Shown: piece after piece, positions 36,623-46,066 of the stretch
Layout: each line of letters opens with the position of its first letter
How positions within the stretch are numbered: position 1 is the stretch's first letter
Assembly (NCBI GenBank): GCA_030407315.1
Contig: JALQPE010002090.1
Span: forward strand, 16,020 to 80,019
Reading direction: 5' to 3'
Length of the DNA: 64,000 bases
Source: Asparagopsis taxiformis
Lineage: Eukaryota; Rhodophyta; Florideophyceae; Bonnemaisoniales; Bonnemaisoniaceae
The notes under the pieces: generated by a model
Told to the model about the DNA's origin: nothing
Database searches by the model: none
The model's input: the letters and a program-made list of their open reading frames with translations, nothing else
Translations under genes and position numbers: made by a program

Positions 36623-38952
36623 TCATCGTGACTCGTTTCCACCTCGAGTGGTGTTTCGTCAGCGGAGGTCGTCACGTAGACTCCGCTGCGGCCATTACGC
36701 TGGCCATTTCGTTCGTTCGCCCACGGGCGGGGGTCACGTCGGTCATTACGAAAGTCGCCGCGGCGCCTGTCGAAGGGCCTTCCCCCGTCACGATTGGGGT
36801 TTCGGAGTATCGTAGGCGGCGTGCCGTACCTCCGCGGGGTCACGTTCCCTCGCTCATCAGGTCGTTCCTGGTTACGTTTGGCCATTCGTTGGCGGAAGTA
36901 CTCAGCCTGACGTGGGTTGCTCTTCACGTGGAAGAGGTAGTACTTGTACGCGAAAAAGATCCGTTGATCTGGCGTCAGACGCGGACACGTAAACGTCGAG
37001 TGGCCATCTTCGCGGCATGACCAACACGACAGCGTCCAGTAATCATTCGGGATTACGGAGTGCGCCAATTGCGTCTGCTCGCTCGTGAGCTTCGGCACGT
37101 CCTCGCATGGACGGTTCAATCGAGCTTCGAGCTCGTCCGGCTTTTCGTTTGCCGTTTTCGTATCGTTGGGCGGCGGCCCGTTCGTGAAGAGGATCGCCTC
37201 CAAATTCTCGGCAACGTGAACCGCAGCGAGCGACACGTCGTCGTCGTCCCTCGCGGGGATGTTCGGGTTACCATCGTGGTAACTGGGCTCGTTAGCCCGT
37301 TCATTACGTAAGTACGCGGACTCATCGTAGTCCGCGAACTTCCTCGACTCGTGGTCGGAAATAGCCAACGTAGGCTTCACCGGAAACCGCACTTTCGGTT
37401 TCGCGGCTGACGCGACAGCTGCCGTACGTGCACGGAAGGTCGTTCCTTCGGCCGTCGCCAATCGTCTCACAACGGTGAGGTCGTTCCTCTCTCGTTCGGG
37501 GAGTGACCGGAGTCGTTCCGTCACTGCTGCCCGCGTCGAGGGCAGCAAACCACGTACGTAGTGGTGAACGAGGAGTCGATCCGTAAACACGTAGTTACAC
37601 GCCCGCGTGGCGGTGTCGAGTCTATCAGCGTACTGATTCTCGTCCTCGTTAGGACTCTGCGTGATCATCGTGACCTTTTCGTAGGCCTCCTGCAGCACGT
37701 CGTCTTGCAGGTATCGTTTGATCAACGCGTTGATTACGTGAGGCCACGAGAACCTCTTCGTCGGATCAGTCGTGATCACACCAGTCGTACACTGGGAATC
37801 GTAGAACCGTCGGGCGTCCCCTTCGAGGAAGAAGTGCAGCGCACGTACTGCCACTCCCTCGCACACTCCGAGTGTGCTGAACCCATCACGTATTTGGGCG
37901 AGGAATCCGAGTAACGTAATCGGATTCCGGCCGGAGAACGGCTTTAACGTAGGGAAAAGTCCCTCCAGCTCACGTTTGAGCTTATGTACGCTTTGACTCT
38001 CGTTCACGTAGAGATGTTCACGTACATCGTTAAGTCGGTACATGCGGTACGACACCACGTTCGCAAATGCGTCGAGCATTGTCGTGTGCTCTGCCAACGC
38101 GTGGCAAACGGGTCCGAGGGCGTTCCCTGGTAAGCGTACCGCGTCGGCACGTTCGTTTTCGTGGACTCGCGTGTCCGTCGTGCCGAACGTACCCAGCCAC
38201 GGAATGTACGTTTCACGTGGCGGGGGAGCTCTCGTATCGAATTGCGCAGCACGTGCTGCGTCCGCCGACCGCGCGTGGTCTGGCGTATCGTTAAAACGTA
38301 ATTGCCTTCGTGGCGTCTCGTCGGGGTGGGCGATGGCTCGTTGCACTGTCGCCCCCCTTCCGTACGTTGTCGGGGTCGTCGGACCGGGTGTTGGTGGGTA
38401 TCCTCCCGGAACGGCCGGGGAGGATTGCGAGTTATAGGCGCGCGAGCCTTCGTAATTCGGATCGCTTCCGCTCGGCGGAGCGGAACGTCCGGCGACGATT
38501 TCGTTGAATACTACGACAAACGAGTCGAGTCTTCCCTCCACGGCGGAGAGGCGGTTTCGTAAACCTTCGTTTTCCCGTTCGAGGGTCGCTGAGCGTTCAC
38601 GTAACGCACGAGCTTCGCGCTCCGAGACTCCGAGTCTCTGCCTTACGGCTTCGTCGACGGCCGCGTCGCTCGCCCTTTCGATGTGACCTCGAAGGTCTTC
38701 GTACACTACGCGTAGTGCCGTGGGAGTCACGTTCCCTTCGTTGAGCTGACCGCGCGTTGCGGGGTCCATACTCACGGACTCAAACGGGCTTACCGTACGT
38801 GGTAGCTGGCCGATCGCCTCGATATCCGGCGGGATAGATCGATCAGTCGCGAAGATCGCTTCTGCTGACAAGGCCACGTCGGCTTCGGCGTCCGCTGACG
38901 TTGGCAACGGTTGCCTGGGCGACGCGCTGGAATTCGACACAGCGTAATTCAT
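36550..38952 (-). CDS. Gypsy B gag
   Basis: ATG 38952-38950, 800 codons, intact. A disordered N-terminus is followed by a coiled-coil-like stretch (ARALRERSATLERENEGLRN). The gag core comes next (KPFSGRNPITLLGFLAQIRD, VTMITQSPNEDENQYADRLD). The nucleocapsid-type zinc knuckle CWSCREDGHSTFTC is near residue 660, with an Arg/Asn-rich tail. It packages element RNA into particles. It starts 99 bp after the 5' LTR and overlaps pol by about 70 bp. Confidence 0.94.
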   Translation of the reverse strand: MNYAVSNSSASPRQPLPTSADAEADVALSAEAIFATDRSIPPDIEAIGQLPRTVSPFESVSMDPATRGQLNEGNVTPTALRVVYEDLRGHIERASDAAVDEAVRQRLGVSEREARALRERSATLERENEGLRNRLSAVEGRLDSFVVVFNEIVAGRSAPPSGSDPNYEGSRAYNSQSSPAVPGGYPPTPGPTTPTTYGRGATVQRAIAHPDETPRRQLRFNDTPDHARSADAARAAQFDTRAPPPRETYIPWLGTFGTTDTRVHENERADAVRLPGNALGPVCHALAEHTTMLDAFANVVSYRMYRLNDVREHLYVNESQSVHKLKRELEGLFPTLKPFSGRNPITLLGFLAQIRDGFSTLGVCEGVAVRALHFFLEGDARRFYDSQCTTGVITTDPTKRFSWPHVINALIKRYLQDDVLQEAYEKVTMITQSPNEDENQYADRLDTATRACNYVFTDRLLVHHYVRGLLPSTRAAVTERLRSLPERERNDLTVVRRLATAEGTTFRARTAAVASAAKPKVRFPVKPTLAISDHESRKFADYDESAYLRNERANEPSYHDGNPNIPARDDDDVSLAAVHVAENLEAILFTNGPPPNDTKTANEKPDELEARLNRPCEDVPKLTSEQTQLAHSVIPNDYWTLSCWSCREDGHSTFTCPRLTPDQRIFFAYKYYLFHVKSNPRQAEYFRQRMAKRNQERPDERGNVTPRRYGTPPTILRNPNRDGGRPFDRRRGDFRNDRRDPRPWANERNGQRNGRSGVYVTTSADETPLEVETSHDDERASWAHDDNVSNGPAPGNDQAM

Positions 38953-39032
38953 AGACCGTCGTCTGTAGCACGTAGCTTTTCGTTAACGTAAAAGAGCTCA
39001 ACCTCGTTGGTTGTCGTTATGCTCGTAGCAAC

Positions 39033-39050
39033 TTCTAGGTCGAGAGACCA
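39033..39050 (-). other. Primer-binding site of gypsy B
   Basis: Minus-strand TGGTCTCTCGACCTAGAA, one base inside the 5' LTR, identical to the site in gypsy A at 7999-8016. Confidence 0.8.
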
Positions 39051-39051
39051 G

Positions 39052-39709
39052 TGTGGAACCACGTTAGTTCTAGATAGCTGGTACGAGCTACGGACACGCT
39101 GTCCTTACGAAACGAAACGAGCAGTCCACCCGCTGGTGTTTGACTGTATGTTAGGTAGAAAGGTAGAGATAGGTTAGCGAGTAGACACGAGCGTCACGAC
39201 GCAACAATCCACGTGAGGATTACGTTCGGTAAACGAGGTGGCACGTCACCGGAGGCGCTCTCAACCAAGCCCGGAGGCACTACACGCAATCAGCCTTACG
39301 TGCGGCGATGGGTAGGGAGTACGCAGCTCGACGGAGACGAGGCCTCGTTAGGCAAAACGTAAACGTAAACGTAGAAGTCAGTCGTAGACTAGAGCCGTTG
39401 CTCGATCGTTGTCTTGTCCCCTTTCCCTCCCGGCACGATGCCAATACCTATATAGCCACGATGGCATCGCTTTACAGTGTAAACACTGCTCGTAACGTCC
39501 CCGAATGGGAAGGGACCTTGTGGGTCACACGTAGGGACCCGTTGGTCCGTTGGCCGTTGCCAATACGTTCGTTGCACACGTGTGCAGGTTGCGCGCGCGC
39601 ATGCGCCAGCAATGTTCGTTCATTGCTGTCGCCGGTCGTATCCGGCGAAATTCGAATTCCGCGGAAAAACGTAAATATTTGCAATTTCGGAATTGCCACG
39701 TATACTACA
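39052..39709 (-). repeat. 5' LTR of gypsy B
   Basis: 658 bp, identical by eye to 22053-22710. The duplication GACGG follows at 39710-39714. Confidence 0.95.
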
Positions 39710-40513
39710 GACGGCATCTTCCCAGAATATGAGCGGCAGGTTGCTGTGAAATAGTGCGGCTCGTGCTGCGCTGATAAGCGTCGAGTTGATGCGTTCGGCG
39801 ATCCCATTTTCTTGAGGCGAGTATGGAATTGTGAGGCGGTGTTGTATGCCGAGTGAATCGTAGAGAGATTTGCATTCTTTGGATATGTATTCGCGGGCGT
39901 TGTCTGTGGTGAGAATTTGGGGTGTGAAACCGTGCTGGTTCTGGACCGTTCGGATCAGCTTATCCATGGTTGACGGGAGTTGTTTGCGATTTGGGAGGAA
40001 ATCCACAGTGACATGACGAGATGTTGTGTCGACCATGGTGATGAAGTAGGAATTTCCGTGGATAGATTTTGGTGATATCGGACCACATACGTCGCTTGAG
40101 AGTGCTATTCCGACGCTGTGGTTGTGTTGTGTAGGTTTTTGTGGCTTAGGTCGCATCTTTCCGTGTTGACATCCTGAGCATGTTATTTTGGGGAGGCGGG
40201 GTTTTGGAGTTGTGGTCCATGTTGAGATACCAAATCTTTGTGGGTATTTGTTGGTGTGGCCTGGTTCGCCGAAGGTTTGGTGTTTCCGTTTGGTGGTTTT
40301 GATGGGGACGGTTCGGGATGAGAAGGCGTGTGATTTGAGGCGGTATGAACCGTTTATGAAAGGTGCTGTACATACGATACGCGGTTTATTGTCTTTCGTG
40401 TTGATGATGTATGCGGTGGTTTTGTCGAAAGCGACGACGCCGCAATGGGCCGCTAGAGATTGTACAGAGAGGAGATTTGAGTTGAGGGATTTGTTGTATA
40501 CTGCTGGGCCCAT
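39710..40513 (-). CDS. Copia D polyprotein, first block (pre-integrase and integrase)
   Basis: The frame opens with ATG 40513-40511, which lies inside the primer-binding site, and moves directly into a GAG-pre-integrase region (NSNLLSVQSLAAHCGVVAFD). The integrase zinc finger (GEPGHTNKY and CSGCQHGK) and catalytic core (LSSDVCGPI, TTDNAREYIS, YSPQENGIAERINSTL) follow. The last codons (FWEDAV) are cut by gypsy B and continue at 22047. Gag and protease, normally 5' of this, are missing. Confidence 0.92.
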
Positions 40514-40517
40514 AACC
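40501..40517 (-). other. Half-tRNA primer-binding site of element D
   Basis: The minus strand reads GGTTATGGGCCCAGCAG directly after the 5' LTR. This complements the anticodon region of initiator methionine tRNA (CTGGGCCCATAACC), as in Drosophila copia and other hemiviruses, which prime from a tRNA half. Confidence 0.85.
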
Positions 40518-40660
40518 TGATATTGCCGTGAAGACCTTTTTTATTTGACCCTCTCTCACTATTGCTGCTCCTTAAGACTCTCGAGGTCGGCGGCGTCCGC
40601 GCTGCTGTGCGTTGACAGCCTGTCGTGGTTAATGCCACTGGCACAGTGAGCGTAGTGGCA
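40518..40660 (-). repeat. 5' LTR of copia element D (143 bp)
   Basis: Matches 5141-5287 except for 4 bp, and lacks the 70 bp found at 5288-5357. Its outer end TGCCACTACGC abuts the duplication GTACT. Confidence 0.88.
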
Positions 40661-40662
40661 GT

Positions 40663-43254
40663 TAGGGGTGTTCACGGTCCTGGTTAACCGTGGTTCGGAC
40701 CAGTTTGGAAGTAAATGACTGGTCCCCGTAACCGTCACTCCTATGCGAAGAAAAGTCCTGACCTATTGCTCGTAATATTCAGTCCAGCCCTTACCAAGGA
40801 TTTCAGATTTCCAGTCTCAAAGTAAAGACACCTTACGGTCCGTGGTCCGGTCACACAAACACGTTCATCGCAGTGGTCTTCATTCGGTCCGAAACAGGAT
40901 CCTGCCATTCAGAATCTTGTTCCGAATTCGAAACTTTTGAATCCGGGTTTGCAGATTTGAACCGTGGCGTCATTCAGCATTCCCCTCCTGTCCGTCGCTG
41001 GTTTGAACCCAATAACAACAAAAACACCTTCTCAAACTACGCGTTGATCGAAACCTGTCCAGGCTAGAACCCATTCTTGATCAAAACCAATATGGTCACG
41101 GACGACTCTGCGAACCAACTCGATGAAACAGCAAACACGCCACTCAGTTCAATACCAACTGAAGTCGCACCTCGCCTCTCAACCAAACGTCGAAAAAGCG
41201 CTGTTTGGGAGTACTTCAAATTCAATCAGACGGATAACAAGACCGAGTTGAAATGTATCATCTGTTCCAAAATATTCAGCGTCAATAGTGGAACAAGTAC
41301 TCTCAAGCGCCATGCAAAAGTACACGGTTTCATGCTAGAAAGTGTACAGACGACAATGAGCGTGGATGGTAATCTTCTTAGCGCAGGATCGAGCTCTGTG
41401 CCAAGAGTTGAATTCAATGAACGGATTACTAAGCAGCTTTGCCGTTGGGTTGTATCGAATTCTCTCCCTTTCTCTATTGTGCAACACAGTGAGTTCATCA
41501 AGTTTGTTAAACTGCTTGATAGCGAATACAAGATACCAAGTCGGGTTACAATGCAACGTCGGATTGTCTCAGAAACTGAACAAGCGAGAATATTGGTGCA
41601 ATCTGCTATTAAAAATGCACCCGGAATGATTTCAATGACCACAGATGCATGGTCATCCAGGACATTCAAGGGGTATATGTGCGTCACTGCACATTACATT
41701 GATGATAATTGGAACATGAAGGGAATTGTTCTGGACTTCTTGCGTTTCCAAACACCGCACACAGGAGAATCAGCTTCCAACTTACTTCTAGAAGTTATGG
41801 AGAAGTGGAATTTGAAGTCCAAAGTTCGTGCAATCACCTCCGACAACGGATCTGATATTGTGGCTGGAATATCTCATCTATACCAACGTGTTTTCACTAG
41901 CGGAAGTCATAGATCTATACGAGATTTCCATGTACGGTGCATTGCTCATGTTGTGAACCTTGCGGTAAGGGAGTGCCTTTCACAAGTTCATAGCGAGATT
42001 CAAGCGATCAGAGCACTTCTGAACTCAATACGGAGCTCTACGAAGCGGAGAGATCTGTTTGAAAGAGTTAGAGATGAAATGGGAGAGGTTCATACGCACT
42101 GCCCCGGTCTTGATGTTGTTACAAGGTGGTCGTCAACTTTTAATATGATACAAGACGCCTACAACGCTCGGAATGTGCTAAACAGTGTTTCCAGTAGGCT
42201 TCCAGAACTTTCCTCGCATGTTATATCTGAAGAAGAGTGGGAAAGAGCAAAATGCATATGTGATTTCCTAAAAACGGCTGCCAGCATTACTGAGAATCAG
42301 TCCGGACAAAATTATGTGACGATTAGTATAAGCTCTATGGCATACAAATTACTCATGCAAAAGTGCCAGTCTCGTATTGACTCAAATGACCAGGCCACCA
42401 AGCCTATTGCCAGTACAATGCTCCGTAAGTTGAAGTCTTATGAGTCAATAATATGCTCTGACATGGCCATCTTGGCAAAGGTCGTTGATCCTCGTATTCC
42501 GAATGATGTACTTCGAGATAGTGATATTTTGTATAAGTGGGTTGATCTGCCGGATAATGGAGAATTGGAAGTAATACACAGTACAGAACAAGGTTCCGGG
42601 ACTAAGTCTCTATTTGATTTGGTTTTGGAGAATGAACAGACTCCGTTACGTGCAGACAGTAACGAAATATCTATGTTTCTAAGGGCAACAGCACTTGGTG
42701 ATTACAATGCAGATCCTTTACAGTGGTGGAAGGCAAACCAAAATCGCTTCCCAAACATTGCCAGGGTTGCAAGGGATGTGCTTGCTATTCAGCCATCCTC
42801 AGTTGCCAGTGAATCTGTGTTCTCCTGTTCCGGAAATATTGTTACAGCGCAGAGGACGCTGCTTAGTGATTCTTCAATTATTTCGTGTATTCTTCTCCAG
42901 TCCTGGAATAAGTTTCTAAGCTAGTGTGCGATTAAACATGGTTCGGTTCGCAGTCCGGAACATGATTCTGGGTAGTTCCAGTCCTCATAATTTCATAACA
43001 GTTTATGATTTCAAATCAGAACGCGGTTCTGGTCCAGTCTGCTACTTCTGCCAGTTATTCTAGTCCGGATACCTCCGTGTAATAAACGGTTTTTGGTCCA
43101 GTTATGAGGGGTTGGGAGAATTCCTGAGTTCCAAGTATGGTGCAGCTTGGAAGAATGGTGTGCAGTCACGTTACCTGTCACACAAATGGTGGGCAAGTCT
43201 AGAACGGTCAAAATTTGGAATTTGAGGACCAAAAGGGGACTGTGAACATCCCTA
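40663..43254 (+). mobile_element. hAT DNA transposon
   Basis: Terminal inverted repeats TAGGGGTGTTCACGGTCC (from 40663) and, inverted, TAGGGATGTTCACAGTCC (ending 43254) agree at 16 of 18 bases. The 8-bp duplication GTGGCAGT flanks it (40655-40662 and 43255-43262), the size expected for hAT. The left duplication overlaps the last six bases of the copia D LTR plus two bases of D's own target duplication, so this insertion is younger than D. Confidence 0.96.
41092..42924 (+). CDS. hAT transposase
   Basis: ATG 41092 opens 610 codons, the usual size for a complete hAT transposase. An N-terminal BED zinc finger (CIICSKIF then LKRHAKVHG) binds the element ends. The RNase H-like core shows MTTDAWSSRTFKGYMCVTAH and AITSDNGSDIVAG with the acidic residues, and RCIAHVVNLAV. 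The C-terminal dimerisation domain reads NIARVARDVLAIQPSSVASE. It cuts and rejoins DNA in the nucleus. No stop or frameshift is seen, so this copy may still be active. Confidence 0.95.
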   Translation: MVTDDSANQLDETANTPLSSIPTEVAPRLSTKRRKSAVWEYFKFNQTDNKTELKCIICSKIFSVNSGTSTLKRHAKVHGFMLESVQTTMSVDGNLLSAGSSSVPRVEFNERITKQLCRWVVSNSLPFSIVQHSEFIKFVKLLDSEYKIPSRVTMQRRIVSETEQARILVQSAIKNAPGMISMTTDAWSSRTFKGYMCVTAHYIDDNWNMKGIVLDFLRFQTPHTGESASNLLLEVMEKWNLKSKVRAITSDNGSDIVAGISHLYQRVFTSGSHRSIRDFHVRCIAHVVNLAVRECLSQVHSEIQAIRALLNSIRSSTKRRDLFERVRDEMGEVHTHCPGLDVVTRWSSTFNMIQDAYNARNVLNSVSSRLPELSSHVISEEEWERAKCICDFLKTAASITENQSGQNYVTISISSMAYKLLMQKCQSRIDSNDQATKPIASTMLRKLKSYESIICSDMAILAKVVDPRIPNDVLRDSDILYKWVDLPDNGELEVIHSTEQGSGTKSLFDLVLENEQTPLRADSNEISMFLRATALGDYNADPLQWWKANQNRFPNIARVARDVLAIQPSSVASESVFSCSGNIVTAQRTLLSDSSIISCILLQSWNKFLS

Positions 43255-43264
43255 GTGGCAGTAC

Positions 43265-43490
43265 TGTGCGAGTCGATTTTTTTCGGGGCGTGACGTCACT
43301 CCATACATCACGTCTCCTGTGTCGTTCACGGTGCTCATCACATCGCAACCGAAGTCCCGGGGCGAGACGACGCCAGCAATGTGCTCAAGCGATACATCGG
43401 CACTTTTATGACTGCCAGGCCTGTCGTAGATGAATAAATGTCCGTCCTGCGGAATATCTCTGGTATGACAACAACGAGAGAACTGACACA
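43265..43490 (+). repeat. Repeat R1, copy 1 (upstream of NLR-like gene 1)
   Basis: Resembles 61277-61500 in the same orientation, roughly 80% by eye. Both hold GCGTGACGTCACTCCAT, containing the perfect bZIP/CRE-type palindrome TGACGTCA (43291-43298), and GTCCTGCGGAATAT. Element D was inserted inside this repeat: its left part is at about 5125-5140. Whether it is a promoter module or a dispersed repeat is unknown. Confidence 0.65.
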
Positions 43491-44038
43491 TGTAAAATAC
43501 GTAATTGGCTCGAGTGAGCGCTCGTGTATGATACACGAGATACACGGTGCATCTCAGATATTGCATTCATGTCCGCCTGTCGTACAACGACAAGTGTTGC
43601 TCGTCGCCTCGACTCTCGTTTCATTGCTGCCCCCAACGCACTGTCTCACAAATGTTAACTAGAACCAATGTTGTGCCTGCGCTAACACTGGAGATACGAG
43701 AGCTGGTTATAAGGATGTCCCAACATCAAACAAATCACTCGTCGTAACACCATCTCCAACGCGCGCTGACATTCCACCGTTCTTTACTTTTACGCCCCAC
43801 ACTTGCCAAACTCACTCAATCTGCAGCCAACTCCACTCCCGCCCCTGCTCTCGCCCGTTCCTGAAACACTTGGATCCTGTACTGTGTGCAACCGCCCACC
43901 AACCGCAGGTTCTCCCCACTCTGTGCAAGTCTCCCAAATCCCACGGTATTCTCCTGCCCACATCGATTTCCATACACCGCAATAACCACAGTCAGACATC
44001 GCCAATAGCAGCTATTCATTCCAATATTCACTCACACA
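43491..44038. other. Upstream region of NLR-like gene 1
   Basis: No gene. CA-rich and C-rich pyrimidine tracts precede the ATG at 44039; no convincing TATA box. Presumably holds the promoter and 5' leader. Confidence 0.35.
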
Positions 44039-46066
44039 ATGGGATCGTGCTTGTCCGCCCCTCGCATCCATACCCCTCCAACTGCTGAACAGCCTTCCCA
44101 ACACACCATCCATCAACCAATCCCGGAACCTGTTCCTCGTCCAATCCAACATCACCCCACCCAATCAGCTCGAAAACCTCACGCGTTTCACGTCCCTAGA
44201 AACCTCGCCGCCGTCCTCGACTTTTCCCAACAATCCCAAACTCCAGAGAGTAGAGCCAAAGAACAACTTCTCTCGCGCCAACGTGGACATAACACCGTCG
44301 CCCTCGTCGGTATGGGCGGCGCCGGAAAGACAACCATTCTCAACGAAATCGGTCATGACAGAGACATCTGGGCGAGATACCCCGACGGCATATGGTTCAT
44401 TTCGCTTGGCCAGGACGCAGACGTTTCGAAATTCATGACCGAGCTAGAAGAGTTTGTTCGTGCAGCCTGTCCAGAATTTGTGCAAGAGTTTTTGCGCATA
44501 TCCACCTCAAAAAAACCACCAACTGTGCTGGTCGAAAAACTACTCAATCAGCTGCAGCACAAAAACATTTTGCTCATCTTGGACGATGTATGGGATGTTT
44601 CCAAGAAGCTGTTTCAATTGTTCGTTACCATCTGCGCCGGTGTTCGTGGCCTTCCCTCAGCGTCTCTCAAGATACTCACTTCAACGAGGGAGGATGGTGT
44701 GGGCCGCAAGCCACTTCATGATGTGCAAATCAGTGTGATTCCAGACGCCTCAGATACTCAAACAGCAAAGAGAATTCTGTGCTACTACGCCGATGCAAAC
44801 TTATCTGAACTGGCGAGCCTCTCCATCAGAAATAGGGAGGCCGTCGGAAATATTGTAAAGACTTGTGCCGGTCTACCACTAGCACTCAGTGTTGCAGGTA
44901 GATCCGTCCTTCGTGAAAAGGATCAACTTGCTGACGGTTCCAAAGACGCAGCATGGATTCGGTACTGGCACGCACTGCAGCATAACGTGCAGCAACTCGG
45001 TGAGACCAAGAGTTTGGAACACCTGGGTTTGTACGCCTCCTTGCAATCGAGTTTGAACACAGTAGAGAAGAAATGGAAGGTGGAAACGGTTTGCCTCACA
45101 AAACTGTTCCAATCGCTCAGTGTGCTCCAGAAGCAGTCTTCCATACCGCTGACCACACTCCAGCATCTCTGGGGCCTGTCTTACAAGGATGTCAAGCACG
45201 GTATGGATCTGCTGATCGAAGGGAACATTGCATCTGCAGCCACTGTTGGTGAGAGTACAAATGCCGCATTAGCCGTTCATGACCTGGTTCATGACTATGC
45301 AGTGCATCTGACTGAAGGAGATGAGGTGCAAACGTACCACGCCAGCCTTGTAGACCAGTTCTACTCGACATCTGAATCCTCTACATCCACTCCCAAATGG
45401 CAGAAGTTGTCAGATGAGGCATATATGAGTGAGAATATTGTGTACCACATGCTCGGCGCCAGACGGGCCACAGATGCATTGCGCCTTCTCATCGACTATT
45501 CATGGATGCAATGGTTGAACAAGGACGAGAAACGGGTGCCGTTCCGCAAGATCATGTCCGACCTAGCAATGCTGCGCAATTACATTGAGAGAAATGAGAG
45601 TGGCGACAACCGAGGCGCACTCATAGAAGACATCGAGACTCTGATAGAGACGATGCACAAGTGCATAGTCCCGTTCTGCATGAATAATCGCAGAGAGTGT
45701 TCGTTCCAACTTTATGGGCGGCTTGCTTCACTGCGAAGCGACTCGAGTGTCATCCGACGAGTGATGTGGGGTATTGAGAAACACAGTGCTCGACCGTGGG
45801 TGCGGGCTGGTGCTGGTGTGTTGAACAGTGTCGACAGTGAGCTGAAACGTTTGCTCGCAACGAAAGCTAAGATTACCCGCATGGATTTGGGTGTAGAAGA
45901 AGAGGAATTAGTGATTGGTGGCCGTGGAGGGGAAGTTCGTGTCATTGGATGGAATGATGGCAAGGAACGATGCATATTAGATGGTCCCAAAATTGTGGTA
46001 GGGATCTGCATTGACAGGAGAGGAGAAGCAATGAGATCTACTCATGTTCAGCTGATGGGACTGTGA
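44039..46066 (+). CDS. NLR-like gene 1, N-terminal part (NB-ARC ATPase)
   Basis: ATG 44039 starts MGSCLSAP, a good N-myristoylation signal with a palmitoylatable Cys, suggesting membrane anchoring. An NB-ARC ATPase follows: P-loop VGMGGAGKTT (residues 90-99), kinase-2/Walker B LLILDDVWD, sensor STR (LKILTSTREDG), GLPL box CAGLPLALSVAG, and an MHD-like HDLVHDYA. A helical region leads into the first WD40 strand. Such STAND ATPases act as nucleotide switches in immunity or cell death. The frame ends prematurely because a 5-bp tandem duplication (AGGAG at 46016-46020 and 46021-46025) shifts it; the rest continues in phase 1 at 46021. The paralogue at 56510-60573 is continuous here. The product would be a truncated NB-ARC protein of 675 residues. 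Confidence 0.9.
   Translation: MGSCLSAPRIHTPPTAEQPSQHTIHQPIPEPVPRPIQHHPTQSARKPHAFHVPRNLAAVLDFSQQSQTPESRAKEQLLSRQRGHNTVALVGMGGAGKTTILNEIGHDRDIWARYPDGIWFISLGQDADVSKFMTELEEFVRAACPEFVQEFLRISTSKKPPTVLVEKLLNQLQHKNILLILDDVWDVSKKLFQLFVTICAGVRGLPSASLKILTSTREDGVGRKPLHDVQISVIPDASDTQTAKRILCYYADANLSELASLSIRNREAVGNIVKTCAGLPLALSVAGRSVLREKDQLADGSKDAAWIRYWHALQHNVQQLGETKSLEHLGLYASLQSSLNTVEKKWKVETVCLTKLFQSLSVLQKQSSIPLTTLQHLWGLSYKDVKHGMDLLIEGNIASAATVGESTNAALAVHDLVHDYAVHLTEGDEVQTYHASLVDQFYSTSESSTSTPKWQKLSDEAYMSENIVYHMLGARRATDALRLLIDYSWMQWLNKDEKRVPFRKIMSDLAMLRNYIERNESGDNRGALIEDIETLIETMHKCIVPFCMNNRRECSFQLYGRLASLRSDSSVIRRVMWGIEKHSARPWVRAGAGVLNSVDSELKRLLATKAKITRMDLGVEEEELVIGGRGGEVRVIGWNDGKERCILDGPKIVVGICIDRRGEAMRSTHVQLMGL

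Larger units (their letters stand above)
22053..39709 (-). mobile_element. Ty3/gypsy chromovirus B with three LTR copies and an antisense ORF
   Basis: The outer LTRs (39052-39709 as 5', 22053-22710 as 3') are 658 bp each, look identical, and are flanked by GACGG (22048-22052 and 39710-39714). From the right: primer-binding site, gag, -1 frameshift signal, pol with chromodomain, then an 11-kb 3' region. That region holds a 742-codon plus-strand (antisense) ORF, an internal LTR-like copy (26224-26893), and a second copy of the same ORF region. The segment from LTR to internal position about 30408 (26224-30408) is thus duplicated as 22053-26223. Total length is 17,657 bp. Confidence 0.94.
5141..40660 (-). 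mobile_element. Copia-type LTR retrotransposon D, split by two nested gypsy elements
   Basis: Boundaries are two LTRs (5141-5357 and 40518-40660) flanked by the target-site duplication GTACT. The left copy is 5136-5140. The right copy is 40661-40662 continued at 43263-43265, because a hAT element later landed there. Removing gypsy A and B with one TSD each leaves about 3169 bp. Its coding frame, in three blocks (40513-39710, 22047-21847, 7157-5406), rejoins perfectly into 919 codons including the stop. Order is integrase, reverse transcriptase, RNase H (Ty1/copia order). Gag and protease are absent: coding starts inside the primer-binding site and enters the GAG-pre-integrase region directly. 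It is therefore a non-autonomous deletion derivative. Confidence 0.93.

Noticed and set aside
46016..46066. Intron explaining the frame change in NLR-like gene 1
   Set aside because: The difference from gene 2 is a 5-bp tandem duplication with no GT...AG boundaries.
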